Positions 1 to 6,935 of a stretch of 9,830 bases of DNA are shown here, one piece after another (position 1 is the stretch's first letter; every line of letters begins with the position of its first letter). Source of the DNA: an uncultured Lautropia sp. (lineage in GTDB: Bacteria; Pseudomonadota; Gammaproteobacteria; Burkholderiales; Burkholderiaceae_E); NCBI GenBank assembly GCA_938046755.1, contig CALIXC010000105.1, forward strand, positions 1-9,830, in the 5' to 3' direction. Position numbers and translations under genes: made by a program. The notes beneath the pieces were generated by a model. That model was not told the origin of the DNA. It did not search any database and was given only the letters and a program-made list of their open reading frames with translations.

Positions 1-1072
1 GCGAATCCACCAAGTAGCCTTCGGCTTTGCCCCACAGGCGCTCGGATGCGCAAATGCGTCCCAGCATCTCCAGCAGCCGGGGCCTCTCTCCGTGGCGCAG
101 CCGCCAGCGTTCAAGCTGTTCCAGCCGCTGGCGTGCCGGCAGTGCCTCCAGCGATGCATAGGCTTCCAGCACGCCCTCGTCGTAGCCGACGTCGAGCAGC
201 CCAATGCCGATGCGGCGCGCATCACCCGTGGCGTTGGCTTCAGCCAGGGCGCTCATTGTGGGAGCGGCCAGCATGCCCTTCTTGCGTTCGTCGGCCGAGA
301 GCGACTTCCAGAGCGCATTGAGCGCCTCGGCATCGCCTGCCCGGTGCGCCAGCAGCTGCCGATAGGCCGACAGCCGCAGGCTGTCGGCCTCGTTGGCAGC
401 CAGCTTGCCCCGACGTGTGAGCTGACGGACCGTTTCCAGTACCTGGTCCCAGCGCCCGGCCTGGCCATAGCCGGCCAGCGCCGTTTCCAGCGCTGCCACC
501 TGCTGTTCACCCCCGGCCGTAATCTGACCGACGGCCATCAGAGCCTTCTCGGGCTGATGATCTTCGAGGGCGAACTCGGCGCGCGCCATCAGGGCCGCGT
601 TTTTGCCCCCTCGGCGCACAGCCTGGCGCGTCCAGTCATCACGCCGGGCATAGTTGCCCAGCCGGTGGGCCGAGAGCGCAGCCAGCAGTGCAGCGGCCGC
701 CCCCTGATCCTTACGATTGCCTTCGGGCGTATGGGCCAGCACCGAAGCTGACAACCGCTCGGCGCGCTCGAACCGTCCCTCAAAGTGGGCCAGCACGGCT
801 TCCTGCAGTGAGCGATTGTTGCGTTGCAGACGGCGCTGCTCGCGGCTGCGACGGATGCGCTGGGGAAGCCCCAGCGTGCGCAGGACCAGAAGCAATGCCA
901 GATGCAGGATCAGGAAGCCGACGATCAGCAACACCAGCAGCATGTTGCTGGAGAGCTCGATCTGGTACGGGGGCCAGGTCAGCGTGACGTTGCCGTGATT
1001 GCCCTGGAAGAACAGGGCCAGGACGACGGCGCCGGCAAACGCCACCAACAGCCAGATTGCGTTACGGATCAT
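1..1072 (-). CDS. hemY: HemY, TPR-containing inner-membrane protein of the heme operon (3' end missing)
   Basis: The frame is open from an ATG at 1072 to the left edge, giving 357 residues; the C terminus lies outside the window. Two hydrophobic segments are visible, about residues 5-22 and 43-66. Between them is the typical HemY_N pattern (GNVTLTWPPYQIEL, residues 27-40). After an Arg-rich turn (70-86) comes a long Ala/Leu-rich helical region of the TPR type, with LAHFEGRFERAERL near 93-107 and AALMARAEFALEDHQPEKALMA further on. Family knowledge: HemY is an inner-membrane protein encoded with hemC, hemD and hemX and thought to assist late tetrapyrrole synthesis; its exact role is unsettled. 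It is not the protoporphyrinogen oxidase of Gram-positive bacteria that shares the name. Its start overlaps the hemX stop (TGATG), which implies translational coupling. Most of the usual length of roughly 400 residues is present. Confidence 0.93.
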   Translation of the reverse strand, partial: MIRNAIWLLVAFAGAVVLALFFQGNHGNVTLTWPPYQIELSSNMLLVLLIVGFLILHLALLLVLRTLGLPQRIRRSREQRRLQRNNRSLQEAVLAHFEGRFERAERLSASVLAHTPEGNRKDQGAAAALLAALSAHRLGNYARRDDWTRQAVRRGGKNAALMARAEFALEDHQPEKALMAVGQITAGGEQQVAALETALAGYGQAGRWDQVLETVRQLTRRGKLAANEADSLRLSAYRQLLAHRAGDAEALNALWKSLSADERKKGMLAAPTMSALAEANATGDARRIGIGLLDVGYDEGVLEAYASLEALPARQRLEQLERWRLRHGERPRLLEMLGRICASERLWGKAEGYLVDS

Positions 1073-2721
1073 CAGAATCGCTTCTCGCTTTCAGCCCGTG
1101 CCGCACCCAGGGCCGCCATGCTGTCGGACAGCGTGGGCAGTTTCAGCTGCAGCGGCTCGGATTGCAGTTCGGTCAGGAGGTTGATGGAGGACTTGACCTC
1201 GGGCTTCTCGACATCGAAGAAACGCTGGATGGTCTCGACGCTCTTGGCCAGGTCCTGCCGGAACAAGGCTTCATTGCGGTTGAGCAGGTTGATGCGCGCA
1301 CTGAGCAACTGCAGACGCAGGCCCTGACGAATACTGCGCTTCTGGTCCGGTCCCAGCAGGTAGCGATCGGGCGCGTCGAGGCGACGGATCTTGACCAGGT
1401 TGGTGAACTCTTCGTGTGCCGCAGCGGCCGCACGCGAACCGGCGCCCAGCAGATCGTGATACCACCGGGTGAACTTGCCAGAGAGGCTCTCGTCGGTCGG
1501 CTCATCGGCCGCCGGTGCTTCAGCAGGCTCATCCTCTGCCGCCGTTTCTTCGGCAGCGGCCGGCGCCATCGCCAGCCCACCGGGTGCATCGGCTGCCGGC
1601 GCATCTGGATCCCCGAGGAAGGGAAGCGTTTCGACACGCGACAGCACTTCGTCCATGCGAGCTACCGATCGGACCAGATCGACCTCGGGCAGCGACTTCA
1701 GCTTCTCGATGTCCTGCAGGATGACGCGACGCAGGCCGATGGCCTGGGACTGCTCACTGTCGGCCAGCTGCTTCTCGGCGCCTTCCAGCGCCAGCAGCGC
1801 CCCCTTCACGTTGCCCGACACTGCCAGGTGCTGATTGGCCAGCGTGAGGGCACGTTCGACTTCGGCCAGGCGGGCATCACCCCGAACCCGGGCCACATCG
1901 TCATAGAGGGCCTGCAGCTGTTCCTGCTGGGTTGAGGACTCGGCCACGCGGGTTTCCAGCGCATTGCCGCGGCTCTGCAGCTGCTGCTGGAGGTCACGCA
2001 GCTGTCGGATCTGCTCCTCCAGGCTTGCGGTCCGGCTTTCTGATTCCTGCAGGCGCGCAGCGTTCTGGCGTTCCTGTGCCAGGAAACGCTGCTGCACATA
2101 CCACCAACCCACGGCCGCCACGATCACGACCAGCACGGACACGGCCAGCCAGCCCCAGCCGCGCCGCTGCACATAGACGGTGCGCGGCTCTTCACGGCCC
2201 GTACCGCCGCCTGCCGGATTAGCCTTGATGGAAGGTTCGGAAACGACCAGCCCCGTGCCGGAAGAGGTGGAGCGTAAGGGGCTGGGTGCAGCAGCGGTGC
2301 CCTTCCCGGCCTCGGTGGGCCTGCTGCCGGCCGGCGATGTCGCAGCCGTTGCAGGCGATGCCGTGCCAGGCGCAGACGACGCACCGCCAGACGATGTGCT
2401 GCCGGCGGTGCCCGACGGGACCTTGCCGATACCGGAAGCGGCCGATGCGGGGCTGGCCGACGCAGAGGACGTGGTCTGACCGACCGTGCGGCCCATGGGA
2501 GGCGTCACGGAGATCTGCTTTCCCGATGCGGGCGCAGGAGGTGCCGGCGGCTTGCCGGCGCCCGCGGCTGCCGCGGCGGGACGGGAGGATTCAGCGGACT
2601 TGCCACTGCCGGCCTGGCCGGCGACCGGCGTCTTGCCGGCAGGCGCACTGGCGGACGATGCGGTGGCGCCGGATGACCCCGGGGTGCCACGCTGCGGGCT
2701 GTTTTGCTGCTCGGAACTCAA
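1072..2721 (-). CDS. hemX: HemX, single-pass membrane protein of the heme operon
   Basis: 549 residues. The order is: a Ser/Ala/Gly/Pro/Thr-rich low-complexity cytoplasmic arm (1-180); one membrane segment (about 189-209, WLAVSVLVVIVAAVGWWYV); a Gln/Arg/Glu coiled coil (about 214-280); then the HemX periplasmic domain, which contains an acidic Ala/Pro insert (371-410). The conserved C-terminal HemX block is clear (VKIRRLDAPDRYLLGPDQ, 443-460, followed by LRLQLLSARINLLNRNEALF). Databases often label such proteins uroporphyrinogen III C-methyltransferase, but I see no SAM-binding motif; the role is unproven and probably structural or accessory in heme synthesis. The start is TTG at 2721: no ATG lies upstream before an in-frame TGA at 2734-2736, and a GAGGA ribosome site sits 9 bases upstream. 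The gene ends in a TGATG overlap with hemY. Confidence 0.92.
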   Translation of the reverse strand: MSSEQQNSPQRGTPGSSGATASSASAPAGKTPVAGQAGSGKSAESSRPAAAAAGAGKPPAPPAPASGKQISVTPPMGRTVGQTTSSASASPASAASGIGKVPSGTAGSTSSGGASSAPGTASPATAATSPAGSRPTEAGKGTAAAPSPLRSTSSGTGLVVSEPSIKANPAGGGTGREEPRTVYVQRRGWGWLAVSVLVVIVAAVGWWYVQQRFLAQERQNAARLQESESRTASLEEQIRQLRDLQQQLQSRGNALETRVAESSTQQEQLQALYDDVARVRGDARLAEVERALTLANQHLAVSGNVKGALLALEGAEKQLADSEQSQAIGLRRVILQDIEKLKSLPEVDLVRSVARMDEVLSRVETLPFLGDPDAPAADAPGGLAMAPAAAEETAAEDEPAEAPAADEPTDESLSGKFTRWYHDLLGAGSRAAAAAHEEFTNLVKIRRLDAPDRYLLGPDQKRSIRQGLRLQLLSARINLLNRNEALFRQDLAKSVETIQRFFDVEKPEVKSSINLLTELQSEPLQLKLPTLSDSMAALGAARAESEKRF

Positions 2722-2850
2722 GACTTCGTATCCTCAGGAATGGATGCGCCCTGCCCCAAGGCCATCAGGGACCGTGGCGCTGACGAGGCCCAAACACGAT
2801 GCCGACTGCTGGCGCAGACGACCCGCCCGACACCCACCGGGTGAGCAGTG
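2722..2850 (-). other. hemD-hemX spacer, same frame as both genes
   Basis: 129 bases between the hemD stop and the hemX TTG. It holds a small perfect hairpin (CACCC-ACC-GGGTG, 2831-2843) and the hemX ribosome site. hemD and hemX are in the same reading frame, and only the hemD TGA (2851-2853) and one further TGA (2734-2736) interrupt it. No promoter or T-run terminator is evident, so hemX is probably transcribed with hemC-hemD. Confidence 0.5.
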
Positions 2851-3756
2851 TCATCGATTCGAGCGAAATTCGTCCGATTGTAGCCTCTCGATCAACTGAT
2901 GCCGATCATGGTAGACCCGGGGACTGTCGAAACCCAGGTTTCGGGCCACCTCGATCAGCCTCGGATGAGGCAGCCAGACCGGGCGATGCGCAGCAAAACG
3001 CGCCACCAAGGACGGCAGCGTGGCCAGCCAGCCTGCCACGGTACGCAACACCGACGCCGAACCGATCAGCCAGTGCAGATCACGCGACATGAGCGTATCT
3101 GCGCCGGCCTCGTCCGGATCCGGCGCGACTGGCTGCGGCTGCCCCGATGCCTCCGCTTCGGGCGCATCCGCCTGCCAGTCCTGCCAGGCTTCCATGAAAC
3201 CAGCTGGCACCGCCGTGCACCACCGGGCCTGGTAGGCAGGCTGCCAGTCGACCAGGATGCCGGCATCCTGCAGCACGCCAGCCCACTCACGGCGCCCGTC
3301 CGGGCGGTTGAGCACCACGATGCGATGCGGCAGGGGCTGAAGGCAGAGCACGAGACGCGCCAGATGGGCCGCGTCCTGATACGGCGGAGGCGGCACCAGC
3401 AGCCGAGTCCCGGTGCCAAGATGCCGCGTGAAGGCATGCGCACTACCTGCCCCCGGCAGCCCGGCCCAGACACCGGACGGCCAGCGGCGCCCGGCCCGTT
3501 GCAGCACTTGGGCAACAACCCGTACCGCGGCCGGACTGGGCAGCACGACACCCTCTGCCCCGCCATCGAAGGCCGCCAGGATGTCTGCGTCGGACAGCGC
3601 CTCGATCTGGAACGCCGGCCAGTGACAGCTCACGATACCGGCCGGGTCGAGGAGCGCCCGCCATTCGGCCGCGCTGGCATCGTCCTGGGTCAGGATGAGG
3701 TTCGGAACGGGCAGCGCCCCATCCGATGCGGCGCACCTCCCCGAAACTTCAGGCAT
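2851..3756 (-). CDS. hemD: Uroporphyrinogen III synthase
   Basis: 301 residues. The enzyme closes hydroxymethylbilane into uroporphyrinogen III with inversion of ring D. The family is very divergent, but the landmarks appear in order: a Rossmann-like start LILTQDD (20-26), VLPSPAAV (71-78) in place of the usual TS..AV, GLPGAGSAHAFTRHLG (99-114), VVLNRPDGRREWAGVLQDAGILV (147-169) with a following Tyr175, IGSASVLRTVAGWL (231-244), and a C-terminal HPRLIEVARNLGF (264-276) matching the usual HPRIAEAAR..G. A Pro/Ala/Asp-rich insert lies at about 196-221. The Arg usual after the first LT is Gln24 here. The start is the ATG at 3756, which overlaps the hemC stop as TGATG. No Shine-Dalgarno sequence precedes it, so translation probably depends on coupling to hemC. 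Many Burkholderiales carry hemD fused to hemX; here they are separate. Confidence 0.9.
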   Translation of the reverse strand: MPEVSGRCAASDGALPVPNLILTQDDASAAEWRALLDPAGIVSCHWPAFQIEALSDADILAAFDGGAEGVVLPSPAAVRVVAQVLQRAGRRWPSGVWAGLPGAGSAHAFTRHLGTGTRLLVPPPPYQDAAHLARLVLCLQPLPHRIVVLNRPDGRREWAGVLQDAGILVDWQPAYQARWCTAVPAGFMEAWQDWQADAPEAEASGQPQPVAPDPDEAGADTLMSRDLHWLIGSASVLRTVAGWLATLPSLVARFAAHRPVWLPHPRLIEVARNLGFDSPRVYHDRHQLIERLQSDEFRSNR

Positions 3757-4703
3757 CAGGACTGTCCGGACGGCGTCGGGGCGGCAGCAAGCTGCGCCTT
3801 CAGTTCCGCGGCCACGGCCTCGCCCATCACGCGGGCCTCCTCCGGGGCGGCCACCTTACCCACACGGGTGACGCGGGCAATGCGTCCGTCGTCATCGGCC
3901 AGCAGCGCGTCCAGCTGCATCTGTCCAGGCGCGGTGAAGTGGGCATGCGCTGCCAGCGGCGTCTTGCAGTTGCCCCCCAGCTGGCGCGACACGGCGCGTT
4001 CTGCCGCCGCAATGCGCGCTGCCTCGGGATCATTCAGGAAGGCCAGGGCCTGGCGCACGTCGTCACGATCAGCCCGGATCTCGATACCCAGCATGCCCTG
4101 CCCCGGTGCGGGCAGCATCTCGTCCAGCGGCAGGTACTGGCGAATGCGATCCGCGAGCCCCAGACGGGTCAGCCCCGCGGCGGCCAGGACGATGGCGTCA
4201 TACTGACCGGCATCCAGCTTGCCCAGGCGAGTGTCGAGGTTGCCCCGCAGCGGCTGGATGCGAAACCCCGGGTGCCGCGCCTGCAGCTGCGCAGCCCGGC
4301 GCAGGCTGGAGGTGCCCACCACCGCATCGGGCGGAAGCTCATCCAGCGAGGCATACCGGGTGCTCACGAAGGCATCGCGCGCATCGGCCCGCGTCATCAC
4401 TGCCGCCAGGTCGAAACCTTCGGGCAGGTCCATCGGCACGTCCTTGAGCGAATGCACGGCCAGCTCGGCACGCCCGTCAAACAGTGCCACCTCCAGTTCC
4501 TTGGTGAACAGCCCCTTGCCGCCGATCTCGGCCAGCGGCCGGTCCAGGATCTGATCCCCCCGGGTGGTCATGCCCAGCAGCGCGACGTCAGCGGCCGGAA
4601 GGCGGGCGCGCAGCAGCTCGGCCACATGGTTGGCCTGCCAGAGTGCCAGTCGGCTTTCGCGCGTGGCAATGCGCAAGGGGGCGGAAAAGGCGGATTCGGT
4701 CAT
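3756..4703 (-). CDS. hemC: Hydroxymethylbilane synthase (porphobilinogen deaminase)
   Basis: 315 residues, the normal family length. The enzyme joins four porphobilinogens into hydroxymethylbilane, using a dipyrromethane cofactor bound to a Cys. Visible motifs: RIATRESRLALWQA (11-24), IGGKGLFTKELE (60-71), HSLKDVPMDLPEGF (84-97) with catalytic Asp88, VGTSSLRRAAQL (129-140), LPAPGQGMLGIE (197-208), and LGGNCKTPLAAHAHF (242-256) with cofactor-binding Cys246. The ATG at 4703 was chosen because the conserved N terminus begins just after it. A GTG at 4808 in the same frame would add 35 residues unlike the family. The ribosome site is weak (GAGC, 9 bases upstream). The gene overlaps hemD by one base and lies 198 bases after algR. 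Confidence 0.97.
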   Translation of the reverse strand: MTESAFSAPLRIATRESRLALWQANHVAELLRARLPAADVALLGMTTRGDQILDRPLAEIGGKGLFTKELEVALFDGRAELAVHSLKDVPMDLPEGFDLAAVMTRADARDAFVSTRYASLDELPPDAVVGTSSLRRAAQLQARHPGFRIQPLRGNLDTRLGKLDAGQYDAIVLAAAGLTRLGLADRIRQYLPLDEMLPAPGQGMLGIEIRADRDDVRQALAFLNDPEAARIAAAERAVSRQLGGNCKTPLAAHAHFTAPGQMQLDALLADDDGRIARVTRVGKVAAPEEARVMGEAVAAELKAQLAAAPTPSGQS

Positions 4704-4901
4704 GCGGCGCACGCTCAAGAAAATGACAGGATGCCAGATGACATCCGGGCAGGATCGGAGAATCGACCCCGCCAGCGGAATTCTAGGAGCTTGGGCGACA
4801 GAACGCACGCCGGCTGCACTTGAAAGACGAGAGGCCGGAAGAACCGGCCCCTGTATGCTGCCCGGACGGAGACCCGGGCGAAATATATCGACTGCAGAGG
4901 G
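4704..4901 (-). promoter_or_regulatory. algR-hemC intergenic region with candidate hemC promoter
   Basis: 198 bases. Reading leftwards, there is a perfect 12-base palindrome GGTCAGCTGACC (4900-4911) spanning the algR stop. Next is an AT-rich TATATT (4887-4882; 5 of 6 to the -10 consensus) with TGGTCA (4912-4907; 4 of 6 to -35) at a long 19-base spacing. Then come two GC-rich hairpins (4860-4879 and 4830-4852). A second, weaker -10-like TAGAAT lies at 4785-4780. If the first promoter is used, hemC has a structured leader of about 170 bases. This is inference from motif matches only. Confidence 0.3.
4830..4852 (-). terminator. Hairpin downstream of algR, possible terminator or attenuator
   Basis: A perfect 6-base inverted repeat, GGCCGG-AAGAA-CCGGCC (4833-4849), extends to 9 pairs with one G-T wobble (4830-4852). 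On the minus strand it is followed by the moderately T-rich CGTCTTTC. It begins about 50 bases after the algR stop, as expected for an intrinsic terminator, but the T-run is poor, so read-through into hemC is likely. Confidence 0.4.
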
Positions 4902-5708
4902 TCAGCTGACCAGGCCCTTGACGATGGACCACTGACGACGGCTGACCGGCAGACGATCGGGCACTTCGCGCAGCACCACCTGCCAGTACGGATCACCCGA
5001 TTCACCGTCGCCCGAGGGTGAGACGCGCTCGAAGCCGGCGATGGACGGACGTGCCACCAGCGCGTTGCGGTGGATGCGCACGAAGCGGTCACTGAATTCC
5101 TCTTCGAGCGAGGTGAGCGATTCCTCGATCAGGTATTCACGCTCGCGCGTGCGCACCGTGATGTACTTTAGCTCGGCCTTCAGGTAGATGACCTGCTCCA
5201 GCGCCACCAGGATGACACGGCCGCGTTCGTGCACCGACAGATGGCGACGACGGGTGTTGGTGGCCTTGGCCAGCGCATCGATGGCGTCCAGGTGCTCGGA
5301 CGGAATCAGCGTGCGGGCACGCAGCAGCGCGGCCAGCAGACGCTGCGCGCGCACAGGCTTGAGCAGGTAGTCCAACGCGTTGACTTCGAAGGCGTCGACC
5401 GCAAATTCGTCGAAGGCTGTGACGAAGATCATCAGCGGCATCGGCTTGGGATCGCTGCCATCACTCTCGCCAGCACGGGCGGAAATGTGCCGTGCCAGCT
5501 CGATGCCGGTCATGCCCGGCATCTGCACATCCATCAGCACCACCTGCGGACGCTGCGACTCAATCTGCGCCAGTGCTTCGGGCGCGTTCGATGCCTCGCC
5601 GACGATACGATGCGGGAACTCCGGCGCCAGATCAGCCAGAACCTCTCTCAGCCGGGCGCGCGCAGGTGCTTCGTCATCAACGATTAGGATTGAAGTGGCG
5701 TCGGACAT
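4902..5708 (-). CDS. algR: LytTR-family response regulator, AlgR-like
   Basis: 268 residues. An N-terminal receiver domain (about 5-130) has acidic Asp11/Asp12, phosphoacceptor Asp60 in VLMDVQMPGMTG, Thr97 in FVTAFDEFAVDAF and Lys117 in YLLKPVRA. A linker of about 25 residues leads to a C-terminal LytTR DNA-binding domain (about 155-265) with IYLKAELKYITVRT (174-187), RFVRIHRNALV (208-218) and LPVSRR (253-258). Family knowledge: AlgR-type regulators bind DNA as dimers after phosphorylation by AlgZ/FimS; in Pseudomonas the pair controls type IV pili and alginate. The gene targets here are unknown. The ATG at 5708 lies inside the end of algZ (32-base overlap), indicating coupled translation; the upstream purine stretch is only a weak ribosome site. 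The position directly before hemC matches Pseudomonas. The symbol is given by orthology and context. Confidence 0.93.
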   Translation of the reverse strand: MSDATSILIVDDEAPARARLREVLADLAPEFPHRIVGEASNAPEALAQIESQRPQVVLMDVQMPGMTGIELARHISARAGESDGSDPKPMPLMIFVTAFDEFAVDAFEVNALDYLLKPVRAQRLLAALLRARTLIPSEHLDAIDALAKATNTRRRHLSVHERGRVILVALEQVIYLKAELKYITVRTREREYLIEESLTSLEEEFSDRFVRIHRNALVARPSIAGFERVSPSGDGESGDPYWQVVLREVPDRLPVSRRQWSIVKGLVS

Positions 5709-6921
5709 CTCGTCGTCGTCTCTCTTTGCGGTAGGGGAATTCGAGCAGTACCTGATAACGGTCGCCCTGTGGACCTGTTCTCAGTTCGGCCGCCATATCA
5801 TAAAGCAGCATCAATCGCTCCCGCACGTTGGACAGGGCCATTTGGTTACCTGGACGCGACGCTACTGTTGTAGAAATGGGATTATCGATCTCCACCCGCA
5901 CGCGCTCCCCCACCAGGATGATGCAAATATTCAACACCCCCGTGTCAGTGCGCGGTTCGATGCCGTGGTGAACGGCATTTTCCAGCAATGGCTGCAGCAG
6001 CAGCGAAGGCACCAGCGCATCGCCCGGCATGCCATCGATCTTCCAACAGACATCCAGACGCGGTGCCAGCCGCAGCTGCTCGATCGCCAGATATTCCTTG
6101 CAGGTCACCACCTCGTCGTCCAGCGGCACCATCTCGCGGGCATCACGCATGAAGACCCGGAACAGGTCGGCCAGGTTCTCCAGCGTGCTCTCGGCAAGCT
6201 TCGGGTTTGAACGAATCAGACCCAGTACCGTGTTGAGACTGTTAAAAAGAAAGTGCGGACGGATGCGGGCCTGCAGCGCCTGCAGCCGCGCCTCGGAAAA
6301 CGACGGCGCATAGGCACGGCCACGAAGCCGGAAATAGCGATAGATGCCGCCGGCCACCAGCACGGCACAGAGGGAAGCGCCCAGCGCGTCATGCCAGAGC
6401 GGTACATAGGCATCGCTGTGCTCGCCGGCCGCCACCCGTTGTACATTGCCGATCACCAGACTGACCACGCCCCCGATCACGCCAGGAATCACCAGCCCGC
6501 AGACCCACTGCATGCGCTGGCTCAGGCCGTTGACCTTCTTGCGCGCCAGGCACAGCAACAGCATGGCCAGCAGCATCGAGGGCTCGAAGATGGCCAGCAG
6601 ATAGAAGAGCGTATCCAGCGCCCGGTTACCGTCATCCCAGAGACTGACGGAAGCCCCCAGCACGGCCAGTACGCCCAGATGCACCAGCAGCAGTGTGCGC
6701 GAGAACACGCCCGGGCTGCAGAAATCGGGGATGACGGGTGCGGGCGCCCCCTCGCTCTGGCGGCGTGCCTTGGCGCCCTCCCCCGAATCGGCAGGACCGC
6801 CCGTAGCAGGCTTGTCCTTATAATTTGCGGCGACATCGCCATTCCCGCTCCCGGGCTGCGGGCCGTTGCCCGAACCCGTCGGTTCCTGCGTACCGGGGGC
6901 CGACTGCATCACACTACTCAT
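5677..6921 (-). CDS. algZ: LytS/AlgZ-type membrane histidine kinase
   Basis: 414 residues from the ATG at 6921. The order is: a Gly/Pro/Ser/Asn-rich hydrophilic arm (1-62); the AlgZ-like start IPDFCSPGVF (64-73); about four membrane segments (roughly 72-94, 101-125, 138-158, 175-196); and a His_kinase domain (PF06580 type) with the phosphorylated His223 in QARIRPHFLFNSLNTV. The N-box LLLQPLLENAVHHGIEP (307-323, Asn315) and a late GNQMALSNVRERL (358-370) follow. The usual DxGxG box is replaced by EIDNPIS (344-350), as I recall for AlgZ relatives. The tail (398-414) is very basic. AlgZ is expected to phosphorylate AlgR, encoded in the 32-base overlap. A longer frame to 7131 would run into argH and is rejected; GTG 6912 and ATG 6909 are alternative starts. 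The start lies 14 bases from the divergent argH start. Confidence 0.92.
   Translation of the reverse strand: MSSVMQSAPGTQEPTGSGNGPQPGSGNGDVAANYKDKPATGGPADSGEGAKARRQSEGAPAPVIPDFCSPGVFSRTLLLVHLGVLAVLGASVSLWDDGNRALDTLFYLLAIFEPSMLLAMLLLCLARKKVNGLSQRMQWVCGLVIPGVIGGVVSLVIGNVQRVAAGEHSDAYVPLWHDALGASLCAVLVAGGIYRYFRLRGRAYAPSFSEARLQALQARIRPHFLFNSLNTVLGLIRSNPKLAESTLENLADLFRVFMRDAREMVPLDDEVVTCKEYLAIEQLRLAPRLDVCWKIDGMPGDALVPSLLLQPLLENAVHHGIEPRTDTGVLNICIILVGERVRVEIDNPISTTVASRPGNQMALSNVRERLMLLYDMAAELRTGPQGDRYQVLLEFPYRKERRRRDVRRHFNPNR
6819..6824 (+). promoter_or_regulatory. Candidate -10 element of the argH promoter, inside algZ
   Basis: A perfect TATAAT lies 111 bases upstream of the argH ATG, within the algZ codons for the Asn-Tyr-Lys stretch near residues 33-35. 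It stands out in GC-rich DNA. No good -35 is found 16-18 bases upstream (ACCGCC at 17). Transcription would start near 6831 and give a leader of about 105 bases. The hexamer is seen directly; its function is inferred. Confidence 0.4.
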
Positions 6922-6935
6922 AGAAGATCCATCAC

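Noticed and set aside
278..292. CGTTCGTC resembling an AlgR binding site
   Set aside because: It lies in the middle of hemY, far from any promoter, and a single short match is expected by chance.
1057..1935. 292-codon plus-strand frame opposite hemX
   Set aside because: Antisense shadow of a well supported gene in GC-rich DNA; no recognisable domain.
1072..2721. HemX as a uroporphyrinogen III C-methyltransferase
   Set aside because: This is a common database label, but no SAM-binding motif is visible and the architecture is that of a membrane-anchored coiled-coil protein.
2899..4206. 435-codon plus-strand frame opposite hemD/hemC
   Set aside because: Arg/Pro/Gly-rich antisense shadow; both genes beneath it have clear family motifs.
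4704..4808. Upstream GTG start that would add 35 residues to HemC
   Set aside because: The added residues do not resemble the family, and the ATG at 4703 gives the normal length and N terminus.
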